DNA from: CAZJDM01 sp964544765
Lineage (GTDB): Bacteria > Bdellovibrionota_B > Oligoflexia > CAYFLR01
Reading direction: 5' to 3'
DNA: 32,792 nucleotides
Assembly: GCA_964544765.1 (NCBI GenBank)
Contig: CAZJDM010000035.1
Span: 1-32,792, forward strand
Shown: piece after piece, positions 19,945 through 29,800 of the stretch
Layout of the letters: every line of letters starts with the position of its first letter
Numbering within the stretch: the first letter of the stretch is position 1
Position numbers and translations under genes: made by a program
The notes under the pieces: model-generated
What the model saw: the letters and a program-made list of their open reading frames with translations, nothing else
Databases searched by the model: none
What the model was told of the DNA's origin: nothing

Positions 19945-22725
19945 TCAATCACGAGGTAAAATCACCACTGTTTTTACCGCTCCAGTCAGCCCTGTTTTTA
20001 ATGAAATAACACCGGTATCAATATTAATATCACCAAACTTATAAGTATTATTACTGAAATCTAAACCATCTATAATAAGGTCACTCTCATCAATTGCCTC
20101 AGCTACGTTATACGCCTCAAAATTGGTAACAATGGTATAAGGATGAATAATCTGCCAAACGTATCCACTTTCATGACAATTATCCTGAGTTGTATAAGTA
20201 CTATCAAGACACCGCCTGTCATCCCATGTTTGGTTAGTGCCACTACAATCAGTCTCTGTCAGTATATCTGGTAAAACACATTCTCCAGTAGTTGTCTTTA
20301 AACCACTAAAGATATACTGCCCTAAAGAAGTATCAAAAGACGAATAATATGGTTTATCATTGACCAACCATAAGTCAATCGCCTTTTCTTTTTCGGTAGA
20401 TAATAATACTAGACTTTTATTATCTTGATCAACTTTAGCCAAAGATGAATATTCGGTGGTCCAATCACCAGTTCCACCTCCAGCTTGATTACAGCCAAAC
20501 CAATCTATTATAAACTTACCAGCTAAAGATGAATATGCTTGCGATTTTCCTGCAACGGCTTCCTTGGTAAAATGGTGCTCTTCATTATCCCATTCCCACC
20601 ATGTTGATCGTACGCCTGTTTCAGCTGTCACACAAAGATCAGTAGTAACATTATCATAACGAACCGTCTCCGTTTGCCATTCAGGAACACAGGAATTATA
20701 ATCGTTGTTATATAACGAAGCGTTTTCATCAGCATCAGAGCTAGTACAAGATCCTGACCAATCATCAGGGTACCAGGTATTTCCCGCTCCTTCGCAGGCT
20801 GATTGAGTTAAATACTTGCGATCATCAACAGAACAACGACCGGTCATCCATTTATATGATCCCCAAGAAAAACCATCATTAGTACAATTAGTTTCTGAAT
20901 CAGCACTACCGTTATACCATTCCGCTGAACAACCAGTATTAGCTTCACAGGAAGCTTTGGTTGTGTAATTCGGATTTATACAATAACCAGCGGTCCAACT
21001 TCTTTGATGATCTATACAACTACCCTCATTGGTACCATTAGAACACCATCCTTTATTGATCCACGTACCTGTATCCGCTACACAAGTTTCCTCAGTATAA
21101 TCATCTTCATCAGCATCAGCTAAACGTGGCATTCCATCAATACTGCAATGAGGTCCCCTGAATTCTATACTACATCGCAATTCTCCCTCTTCTTTTTTAC
21201 GAATATTTCCTATTACATAAACATTGCCGGTAGAATCTTGTTGAATAGCGCTAATTTGACTACCCTCACCGGCAAAGACTTCATCAGTGGTTTCACATCG
21301 ACGTTTATATTCTTTTTTCCATGCAAGGGTAGGAGTAAAGAAATTATCAGTACCACTATAATTATGATATCCTTCCCCGTATTCCTCAACATCAACCACT
21401 CGACGTAGTTCCATCCAATCCCAAATTCCATGACCACCCCCACAAGTAATTACTTCCGAAATTCTAGTAGTGGGATCATCTTCACTTGGATTGAACTTAA
21501 ATAAGCAAGCACTTTCCCAAGAAGAGGTACTTGAGTCCCTGGGATCAGGACCAAAAAACACCGCTGTATCCACCGAATTTGTAGTCGCAGTGCTGCTAGT
21601 TACAGCTGTATCATATATGAAGTTCCACCAATCCCTTGCGATTTCAATAATTGCTCCCCCTGTACCCGGTGCAACATAACGAAAAAATCCGCCACCGCCA
21701 CCTCCGTGGCCATTATCATCGGCACAAGTTTGACCAGTATAAAAAACGCCGCCTAATGGAGTAACAAGATAGTTTTCAACACAAATATTAGCGTTAATCA
21801 CTTCCGTTAAACCAGAACCACTGCGTGCATATTGATATACAACCATCTTATGACTATTGGGTAATGATCCCGGATAATATAAATCACCCGAGTCATTAAA
21901 TTGAAAAACTCCATTACTCGTAGGTCGCCAACTATGAATAAAATGCAGGTTATCAATACAAGTAAGATTATTTCGATCAGGCGGAATGGTTAACAGGTCC
22001 TCAACTGTTCCACCGGCTACTTTAAAAATTTGACATTGATAACCATTGCTCTGATTCCAAGGATCTTCTTCATGAGGCGCGTCTTTATATATGTATGATT
22101 GCTCAAAATTTATATATATTTCCCCAGTAGGAGAAACAGCAATAGTATTAAGTTTGGGTAACTTCATATTAGGATCATAAGCATTACTTTCCTCAACTTC
22201 CTGCTTTAACGCATCCTCAACCTCTCCGGTGGTTTCATCAATTTTCTGTAAAACAGCTTCCGGTTCTTCTTCGGTAGCATACATGGTTCTTCTTTTTACG
22301 GTAGGAAAAGAAAAAGGCTCCCCATTTTCTAAGAACAATACCTGTCCCTCAGCTGCATAGTCCTTTAATCTAAATTCCTCCGGTTGTGCATCCGAATCAA
22401 ATACAGGCGCGGTAAGATTTAATCTCCTAACAGTATCGTTATGCCGACCAACTAAACGTAAAGCTGCTGTGTCTTCAGGATCAACCACAAGCAAGCCGAA
22501 TGCTCCTGTTAAATCGACAGTTGCCTCAATTCCTGACATGATACTCTTACCATCCGGCCCATAACCATCTCCCGGCTGATCATAGCCCTCTCCTTCATGT
22601 GGTTCATCATCACTTTTTTCATCACATGACATAATATTCATGGATATTAAAATTAAAACTAATAATAATGATACAAACGGCTTAAATATACTGGTGGAAG
22701 TACCCAAATGTTGAATGATTCTCAT
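19945..22725 (-). CDS. Large Cys/Trp-repeat lipoprotein
   Basis: A 926-residue exported protein. The N-terminus ends in IMSC, a likely lipobox, followed by an acidic, glycine-rich linker (DEKSDDEPHEGEGYDQPGDGYG). The first half carries propeller-like segments ('LPKLNTIAVSPTGEIYINF', 'ISAIQQDSTGNVYVIGN'). From about residue 540 to 860 a degenerate motif T-x-x-x-C-x(5-7)-W-x(3-10)-C recurs roughly seven times, for example TEETCVADTGTW, TQSACEGAGNTW, TETDCSGTNQTW and TQDNCHESGYVW (C548 to C850). The two last copies are separated from the rest by a propeller-like stretch. Abundant paired cysteines suggest disulfide-rich surface modules. The function is unknown. AAGGAG stands seven bases before the ATG. 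Confidence 0.75.
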   Translation of the reverse strand: MRIIQHLGTSTSIFKPFVSLLLVLILISMNIMSCDEKSDDEPHEGEGYDQPGDGYGPDGKSIMSGIEATVDLTGAFGLLVVDPEDTAALRLVGRHNDTVRRLNLTAPVFDSDAQPEEFRLKDYAAEGQVLFLENGEPFSFPTVKRRTMYATEEEPEAVLQKIDETTGEVEDALKQEVEESNAYDPNMKLPKLNTIAVSPTGEIYINFEQSYIYKDAPHEEDPWNQSNGYQCQIFKVAGGTVEDLLTIPPDRNNLTCIDNLHFIHSWRPTSNGVFQFNDSGDLYYPGSLPNSHKMVVYQYARSGSGLTEVINANICVENYLVTPLGGVFYTGQTCADDNGHGGGGGGFFRYVAPGTGGAIIEIARDWWNFIYDTAVTSSTATTNSVDTAVFFGPDPRDSSTSSWESACLFKFNPSEDDPTTRISEVITCGGGHGIWDWMELRRVVDVEEYGEGYHNYSGTDNFFTPTLAWKKEYKRRCETTDEVFAGEGSQISAIQQDSTGNVYVIGNIRKKEEGELRCSIEFRGPHCSIDGMPRLADADEDDYTEETCVADTGTWINKGWCSNGTNEGSCIDHQRSWTAGYCINPNYTTKASCEANTGCSAEWYNGSADSETNCTNDGFSWGSYKWMTGRCSVDDRKYLTQSACEGAGNTWYPDDWSGSCTSSDADENASLYNNDYNSCVPEWQTETVRYDNVTTDLCVTAETGVRSTWWEWDNEEHHFTKEAVAGKSQAYSSLAGKFIIDWFGCNQAGGGTGDWTTEYSSLAKVDQDNKSLVLLSTEKEKAIDLWLVNDKPYYSSFDTSLGQYIFSGLKTTTGECVLPDILTETDCSGTNQTWDDRRCLDSTYTTQDNCHESGYVWQIIHPYTIVTNFEAYNVAEAIDESDLIIDGLDFSNNTYKFGDINIDTGVISLKTGLTGAVKTVVILPRD

Positions 22726-22830
22726 ACTAATCTCCTTGTAAATTGAATTAATCTTATTTTCCGTATTTTGATATATTTTACGGATGTAGACTTTGATCGA
22801 CTTACAAAGAGAAAGTTTTAAAAATAATTT

Positions 22831-24639
22831 TTAGGATCTTGAAATTAAGGTGTTTTTTAGTAAATTTCGGATTTTTTCTATATCAGAAAAAGGTTTGGAA
22901 ATGTATTCTGCCGCTCCATTAGATATGAGTTTTTTTACTTGAGGATCATTTTCACTAAATCCAGAGATTAATACTACCGGTATATTAGGACGATGTTGTT
23001 TTACTACAGATAAAATTTCCTCTCCAGAAACTTCTGGCATCCTAATATCGGTAATTATGATGTCATACGATTGGTTCTTAATAATATCAATGGCTAATTT
23101 TGAGTTAGTAGTAGTTTTAGTTTCAAAATAATCTGACAACATTTCATCCAAAATTTCTACTATTCCTTTATCATCATCAATAATCAACACTCGTGGCTTT
23201 TGTTCCGAGTTATTATTATCATGCTTTACTAAATTTGATTCTTCCATTGTTTCAATTGAAGCTGTATTTACCGTAGGGATAATTTTAAAAACTGTAGAAC
23301 TTCTAGAAGTAGAAGGTTTTTTAGAAGTAGAAGGAAATTTAATAGTAAATACTGAACCTTTTAACAAGGTACTTTCAACCAAAATATCTCCTTGATGATC
23401 CTCAATAATCCCTAAACTTATGGACATCCCTAACCCGGTGCCTTTACCCTGTTCTTTAGTTGTAAAAAACGGATCAAACAGTCTCTTCTGGATTGTATCT
23501 GACATGCCTGTAGCATTATCTTCATATATAATACACACCTTCCCTTGATCATCCGGCAAGGTGGATATGGTTATCATTTTACTTCTATAATCAATAATAT
23601 CATCAAAAGCGTCACGACTATTAATAACAAGATTTTGAAATACACTCTCTAATTGATTGGCACTACCCCAAATAAAAGGTAAATCATCAGTTAAATGTAA
23701 TTGTATCTTAATATTATGATCTCTCAGTTGCCTATTCAATAAGACTAATGAATCCTTAATGACCGTATTGATATTTATTACTTGTAAATCACCAGGAGCT
23801 TCCTGCCTGGTATACATTCTTAAATGTTTGACAATCTCTTTCATTCTATTGGCGGCATGTAAGATTTTGTTAACCTTAGTCCTATCATTTTCAAATTTCT
23901 CGACCTTATTTGATCCGATATTCTGGTAGTCAAAATTCAAGGATTGGGCATACCCTATAACTATGGTTAAAGGGTTGTTTAACTCATGAGCCACACCAGA
24001 TGCCAAAGTACCAATTGATGCCAGTTTAGCGGATTGATACAACTGGCTTCTAATTACTTCTTTCTCTTTTTCGGTTTTATCTACTTCCCTAGTTATTTGC
24101 CTGGTTATCCAAAAAGTTAATAAGAAACCTATAACATAAATAATAAATGCTACCCCTATAATATCTAGAGTGTGTGATATAGTATGCTCATCAATTAGAG
24201 ATTCCTTCATACCTATATGTATAATGAACGTAGTATCTCCAATTTGTCTAGAAACATCATAAAAGATCATATTTTCATTAGTCTTATAAGCAATTATTCT
24301 AGGTTTGGATTGTAATTTACTTAATGAAATCAAATTTTTAGGTATTCCATGATCAAAGGTATAAACATAAGGGTTTCCATCTTTTAGAATGAAAGAATAG
24401 GTCAAATATGCCTTTGAGACTAATATCTTATGCAGTTCCTCTTTCAAAGTAACTCTATCATCCCATAACACTAATTTCTCAAGATGATTGGATATAAAAA
24501 CAATTTTATCAATAATTAGATCTTTTTCTATCTCTCTATGATCAACCTTGTATGAGTGTATAGCTATCGCGCTTAAAAGCACTATAAGTAGTGTAAAAAG
24601 AGAAATAATTCTAATAAAAATTTTGGTCTTAAGATTCAT
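22831..24639 (-). CDS. Membrane hybrid histidine kinase
   Basis: A 602-residue sensor kinase. Transmembrane segments at about 8-28 and 158-178 flank a periplasmic domain of roughly 130 residues. The HisKA helix carries the phosphoaccepting His218 in 'GVAHELNNP'. The ATPase part has the N box (N340), D374 (G1) and GKGTGLGMS (398-406, G2). A C-terminal receiver domain follows a Ser/Thr-rich linker, with acidic D488-D490, phosphoacceptor Asp531 (ITDIRMP) and Lys582. All catalytic residues are present. There is no DNA-binding output domain or nearby HPt or regulator gene, so the next phosphorelay step is elsewhere. The gene starts 15 bases after the PhnD-like gene, and the two probably act as a sensor pair. 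Confidence 0.9.
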   Translation of the reverse strand: MNLKTKIFIRIISLFTLLIVLLSAIAIHSYKVDHREIEKDLIIDKIVFISNHLEKLVLWDDRVTLKEELHKILVSKAYLTYSFILKDGNPYVYTFDHGIPKNLISLSKLQSKPRIIAYKTNENMIFYDVSRQIGDTTFIIHIGMKESLIDEHTISHTLDIIGVAFIIYVIGFLLTFWITRQITREVDKTEKEKEVIRSQLYQSAKLASIGTLASGVAHELNNPLTIVIGYAQSLNFDYQNIGSNKVEKFENDRTKVNKILHAANRMKEIVKHLRMYTRQEAPGDLQVININTVIKDSLVLLNRQLRDHNIKIQLHLTDDLPFIWGSANQLESVFQNLVINSRDAFDDIIDYRSKMITISTLPDDQGKVCIIYEDNATGMSDTIQKRLFDPFFTTKEQGKGTGLGMSISLGIIEDHQGDILVESTLLKGSVFTIKFPSTSKKPSTSRSSTVFKIIPTVNTASIETMEESNLVKHDNNNSEQKPRVLIIDDDKGIVEILDEMLSDYFETKTTTNSKLAIDIIKNQSYDIIITDIRMPEVSGEEILSVVKQHRPNIPVVLISGFSENDPQVKKLISNGAAEYISKPFSDIEKIRNLLKNTLISRS

Positions 24640-24654
24640 AGTTTGCTTTAGTAT

Positions 24655-25743
24655 TTAATCAGAATTATGTTCTGATGTTCTTTCTTGTTTTTTATTAACA
24701 TAATCTTGCATTTGTCTCACGGTATTATAATTAACATCATTACTCCCAACAAATTTTTGGATTTGTAATTCATCCAGATATTTTTTGGCTCTAGGATTTT
24801 GATGTAAGCTTAACAGAACCATTTTAATCTGCTTTTTTAATTTTACATTAAGATCAGGATGTACCACGATAGGAGGTATCCCATAAGAACTTGATTTTTG
24901 AATAATTTTTGTTTTAGCGACCAGTTGGGGTCTGGTTACTTTAAAATAATCCCAGATCAAGGAATCAACAGCAGAACCATCAGCCAGACCACTAGCTACT
25001 GCTTTTATTGAATTGTCATGACTATAGGTGAAAAATGTTTCTTTAAAATATGATTGGGGAGTCTCTCCCATCTGAGCCAGCATATAAGTAGGGACCAAAC
25101 TTCCAGTATTAGAATAAGGATCGGTAAAAGCAAATTTTTTCCCCTTCAGTTCTTGAAAAGAACTTATAGTACTACTTGAATTGGCTAGTATATATGAATA
25201 ATAAACCGGTTTACCATTTACCATTGGAACAGCGAGTATTTCCATACCAAACTCTCTATGTCCTTCAACATAAGGACCCGAACATACCCAAGCCAGATCT
25301 AATTCTTGATTTTTAACCAATTGATTGATCTCAGCATAGGTTTTGCGTTGACTAAAAACCGTTTTTCTACCCAACTCATCTCCTACAATCCTCAAAAAAT
25401 CATTATATAATCCCTTAGTTGTCTTTGGCGAAATCATTGCTCCTACCGCAATCCTAAATACCGGTCGCTTATCACCATTAGTAGCTTGTTCCTTATTAAC
25501 ATTATTATTAACATAATTTTCTTCTGAATTCTCAGTAACTACATCTTGTAAATTTACTAGAGGTAATGGATGAAAATAAGGATATATTATCTTATAAATA
25601 ATGAATATTAGGGCCAATAAAACAGGTATGATCAGGATCCAAGAGGATATTTTTCCCATATTATTGATATATCTCTTAAAATTCATAAATAAATATCCAA
25701 AAGTTTTATCAACTTCCAAATTATATCGATTGATCTTGTACAT
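24655..25743 (-). CDS. PhnD-like solute-binding protein, membrane anchored
   Basis: A 362-residue protein of the phosphate/phosphite/phosphonate-binding (PhnD) family. A transmembrane helix at about residues 35-55 anchors it, and there is no lipobox cysteine. The binding domain (about 93-340) has 'IAVGAMISPKTTKGLYNDFLRIVGDELGR', 'ELDLAWVCSGPYV', 'SSFQELKGKKFAFTDPYSNTGSLVPTYML' and 'DGSAVDSLIWDYF', the usual PhnD landmarks. No permease or ATPase gene is adjacent; a histidine kinase starts 15 bases downstream. This favours ligand sensing over uptake. The ligand may be a phosphonate or another small oxyanion and cannot be set from sequence. The ATG used lacks a clear ribosome binding site; ATGs at residues 20 (25686) and 29 (25659) are alternatives that keep the helix. 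Confidence 0.82.
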   Translation of the reverse strand: MYKINRYNLEVDKTFGYLFMNFKRYINNMGKISSWILIIPVLLALIFIIYKIIYPYFHPLPLVNLQDVVTENSEENYVNNNVNKEQATNGDKRPVFRIAVGAMISPKTTKGLYNDFLRIVGDELGRKTVFSQRKTYAEINQLVKNQELDLAWVCSGPYVEGHREFGMEILAVPMVNGKPVYYSYILANSSSTISSFQELKGKKFAFTDPYSNTGSLVPTYMLAQMGETPQSYFKETFFTYSHDNSIKAVASGLADGSAVDSLIWDYFKVTRPQLVAKTKIIQKSSSYGIPPIVVHPDLNVKLKKQIKMVLLSLHQNPRAKKYLDELQIQKFVGSNDVNYNTVRQMQDYVNKKQERTSEHNSD

Positions 25744-25938
25744 ACAAAAACAACAAAAATCAATTTATTATATTAGATTATTTTCATTTATATATTGTTA
25801 AAATGTTAAAGTTTCTTTACAATTAATATACCTCAAATTAACTAAATAAATAAATTGACCTTTATTAAAAAATATAATAAGCATATAAGCAATTGGTTTT
25901 TTTAACTATACAAAATTTAATATTCAGGAAGTTTGGTT

Positions 25939-26853
25939 TTGCGTTATCCAGTACATTTTATTTGTTTTATTTTAATTTATTTTCAATTACACCTAATATC
26001 CAGTGTTATTAAGGCAGGTCCAACCACTATGGTACTCGCTAAGGAACAAACCCAGCAATTAATTCAACCATTGGAACAAAAACTAAGAAAAATTCTGGGA
26101 AAACAATTATTTGAAGTCTATGGAAAAACCATAATGAGTTCAACCGCTTCTTCTTTAAAAATTAAAATAATGAGAGAAGGATTCGAAGCAGCACAATCAT
26201 ATACTAGAGCAATTGAACCAGAATTATTAGACAACGCTCGAAACAATTTAGAGTTTGTAAGAAGATTTTTATCACCCAAAGAAATCCTCTCATCTGGCAG
26301 CATTGTAAATCTGTTATTGCACTCAACTGATGATTTACGAGCCAGCGAAGAATACCTAACTCAACTCTTAACCGCAAAAGGGTTTAAACGCTCCAAAATA
26401 CACAAGAAAATACGTCAAATTCTAAATAGACCAGATGGATTACAGCATCTAGCAATGTTATCTAGAAGTAATGCCAGAGAACCTCTAGAAACTGCTCTTA
26501 CCTATATTGAAAGTCTTGCAGGGTTAAGAGGTGCAAAGATATTTATTAGTTGGAACAGGTTTCCTACCATATTTACCGTAGGTATTTTTGATGAAATGGA
26601 GATAGAAGAAAATGGGCCTTTAAGGACCAGTGTAAATGAACTCTCTGGAAGAATGTTTGATTTACGAAGTAGAATCGCTGACTATCTAAGGCATATGCTT
26701 ACCCGCGACCGAAAAGGTACTCTTACTTTAGAAGAAATCATCAGTGATTTGAGGCAAAATGTCCCTAGAATAATTAATGGCGGAGCTTGTTTTGATTTAT
26801 CCTACAGAACTCCACCTACCCCTATACCTATACCTATACGTATATCCAAATAG
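25939..26853 (+). CDS. Exported protein of unknown family
   Basis: A 304-residue protein that is not recognised. A long N-terminal hydrophobic segment (YPVHFICFILIYFQLHLISSVIKA) looks like a signal peptide. The mature part is helical and basic, with 'QLLTAKGFKRSKIHKKIRQILNRPDGL' and 'YIESLAGLRGAKIFISWNRFPTIFTVGIFDEMEI'. The tail is PIPIPIRI, encoded by ACCTAT repeats. AGGAAG at 25926-25931 is seven bases before this TTG; a TTG two codons upstream sits too close to that site. It is divergent from the PhnD-like/kinase pair and is one of few plus-strand genes in the window. The AT-rich divergent gap before it holds no promoter I would defend. Confidence 0.55.
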   Translation: MRYPVHFICFILIYFQLHLISSVIKAGPTTMVLAKEQTQQLIQPLEQKLRKILGKQLFEVYGKTIMSSTASSLKIKIMREGFEAAQSYTRAIEPELLDNARNNLEFVRRFLSPKEILSSGSIVNLLLHSTDDLRASEEYLTQLLTAKGFKRSKIHKKIRQILNRPDGLQHLAMLSRSNAREPLETALTYIESLAGLRGAKIFISWNRFPTIFTVGIFDEMEIEENGPLRTSVNELSGRMFDLRSRIADYLRHMLTRDRKGTLTLEEIISDLRQNVPRIINGGACFDLSYRTPPTPIPIPIRISK

Positions 26854-26891
26854 AGAACAGCTAATCCAAACGGAACCAAATTCTAAATAGA

Positions 26892-29800
26892 TTACCCCCA
26901 ATAAACCAATCCGGTCTCGTATTTATTGCATATATCGTTCCGAACAGGAATAACTCGAATACCATAACGAAATTGACCGGTAAATTCAGGTTGATATTCA
27001 CCTTCAAAAATGAGCAGTCCATCTTGTTCATTTTTAAACTTAATTTCATGGCAGGCGTACTGCCCTTGAGTATTCTCGATTATCATCTCTGTTAAAATTT
27101 CCTCAGTTTGTACCCGCCCAGGATTAATTTTAACCCTGATTTTCAACCTATCTTGCAAATGTAAAATACTACCCTGCATTCCTTCTAAACGAATTTCTTG
27201 AAACCTCAAAGTAGAAAAACGAGCTGATAATCTTTTTTTCCATTCTGCAATCTCTTTCGCATTGGAAAAACCTTCCTTTTTAAGATTAAAACCTCGTTTG
27301 GCTGCTGGTTCATACAAATCATTTACATATTCTTTTAACATTCTATGAGTATTAAACTGTGTAATGGATACTTGCATAATATTTTTCATCATGGCAACCC
27401 ATTTATCAGGCACATTATCCACATCTCGTAAATAAAAAACCGGAGCAATATTTCCTTCGATCAGATCATAAATTCGATCTGAATCTATTGTATCCTGAAC
27501 ATCCCTATTTTCATTAACGGTTCTATCCCCTATGGCCCAACCATTCGTCGGATCATAACACTCATCCCACCATCCATCTAAAATACTACAATTAATCACT
27601 CCGTTCATAGCGGCCTTCATTCCACTGGTACCACTAGCTTCTAAGGGCCTAATAGGATTATTTAACCAAACATCAGCTCCAGCCACCATATCTCTGGCAA
27701 CTTTTATATTATAATTTTCTAAAAAAATGATCCGACCCAGAAACTCTTTTTGCTTAGATAATCCACAAATTTCTTTAATTAAGTTAGCACCTCCACCATC
27801 AGCTGGATGAGCCTTACCAGCAAAAATAAATAATACCGGGTGATTTTTATTATTAATTATTCGCAGTAAACGCTTCATATCCTTAAGAATAAGCGTGGGT
27901 CGCTTATAAGTGGCAAACCTTCTAGCAAAAGCAATCGTAAGCGCGGAAGGATTTAAACGACTTCTAAACTCATCAATTAAGGCTGGATCTTCTCCTTCTC
28001 TGGTCCACTGTTCTTGCACACTTGATAAAATAGTATCAAAGAGCCTTCTTTTTAAATTCATATGGGTCTGCCATAAAACCTGATTGGGGATTTGTTGTAC
28101 CTTTACCCACTCTTCTGGTTCTAACAAGGTTTTATCTTGAGTAATGCCACAATAGGTTTCAATTATTTCCTTATATTCTGGTGACATCCAAGAAGAATAA
28201 TGCACACCGTTAGTAATATATTTAACCGGTACTTCCTCCGATAAAAAGCCCATCCAAATGTCTTTCCACATTCCCCTGGAAACAACTCCATGTAGTTTAC
28301 TAACACCATTACGAATACTGGATAACCTCAGCGCTAATACAGTTAACTGATAATTAGTCTCTTCATTAGTAAAAACATGCCCTAAATTCCAAAACTGTTC
28401 CCAATTGATAGAACTTTTTTCTATATAAGGACGAAAATAGTTTTCGACTAAGGATTTCTCAAAACTTTCATTTCCAGCCGCTACAGGAGTATGGGTAGTG
28501 AACACCGTCTTCGATTTTACAACTTCTTTGGCGGTATCAAAATTCAATCCGGCATCTTCCATTAAAGATCTAATCTGTTCAATTAGTAAAAAAGCAGAAT
28601 GTCCCTCATTAAGATGATAAACCGATGGTTCAATCGATAGAGATTTCATTAACCTGGCTCCACCTATGCCTAATAAAATCTCCTGTTCTATACGTTCACG
28701 GGTATTAGCATTATAAAGTTTAGATGTAAGCTCACGATCCTTACGAGCATTTTCTTCGATATCGGTATCCATTAAATACAAGGTAACCCTACCAACTAAT
28801 ATTTGCCATACTCTAGCTCTGATTTGTCGCCCAGGCAACTCAACCGCAACAATTAATTCCTTATCTCCCTTCTCCTTTAGGGTTTTCATTGGCATCTGGC
28901 CAGACATAACCTCCTTATAAAGAGGTACTTGTTCATTGTTTTTATTTATTCGCTGTTCAAAATAACCATACTTATAAAATAATCCAACACCAATTAACGG
29001 CAAATTGATATCACTAGCAGATTTTAAATGATCTCCTGACAAAATACCCAAACCACCGGAATATATAGGTATCGATTCATGTAAACCAAATTCCATTGAG
29101 AAATAAGCCACCGGATTATTTACACTGATATATTCTGACTCGGGAACTATCATTTCTTTGCTATGTATATAGTTTTCATACGTCTCCAATGATTTTTGAT
29201 ATAATTCCATTAATTGAGTATTTTTAACAGCCTGTTCTAATTTATCGGTTTCGATTCGTTGAATAACGGCTACTGGATTATGTCCCGTATTTTCCCATAG
29301 TATAGGATCCAAGCGTCTAAATAATTCTTGAACTTGATGATCCCAAACCCACCAAATGTTATAAGCCATCTCCTCTAGTTTATCTAGTTCTTTAGGCACA
29401 GCTGAGACAACCGAAAAGGCTCGTAAATGCGGATGAACAGTATTAGTTCCCGCAAAAAAAGTTTGGTACCTATCACTTTCTACCTGTTTCTTTAATCCAG
29501 CCTCTCGATCCACTTTAGCTCTGATGGCCATTTCATAGGATTTTTCATAATTACTATAAAATTTGTTCCAGGTTAATTTCTTAGCTATTGATCTAGCTCC
29601 AAGTTTCTTACGCTGGATCTCTTCATTTTTTAAATCAATAAATTCATACATAATAGTATTTAATCGCTCCACCACTTCGCTATATTCTTTTTGAAATCTT
29701 TCCAGCACAATCACACCTGGTAAATTGGCACAATTATTTTGTATCCAACTACCAAATCCTGCTTTATCAGACGAAATAACTGGAACTCCGTGAGCAATGC

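Noticed and set aside
22761..22783. CCGTA...TACGG inverted repeat upstream of the Cys/Trp-repeat lipoprotein
   Set aside because: The arms are only five bases around a long AT-rich centre, which is expected by chance, and no promoter boxes frame it.
24655..25743. PhnD-like gene as part of a phosphonate uptake operon
   Set aside because: No permease or ATPase gene is adjacent, and a histidine kinase follows directly, so uptake is not supported by this window.
25855..25878. TTGACC and TATAAT as a plus-strand promoter for the exported protein
   Set aside because: The spacer is only 12 bases, too short for a sigma70-type promoter; the pairing is likely chance in AT-rich DNA.
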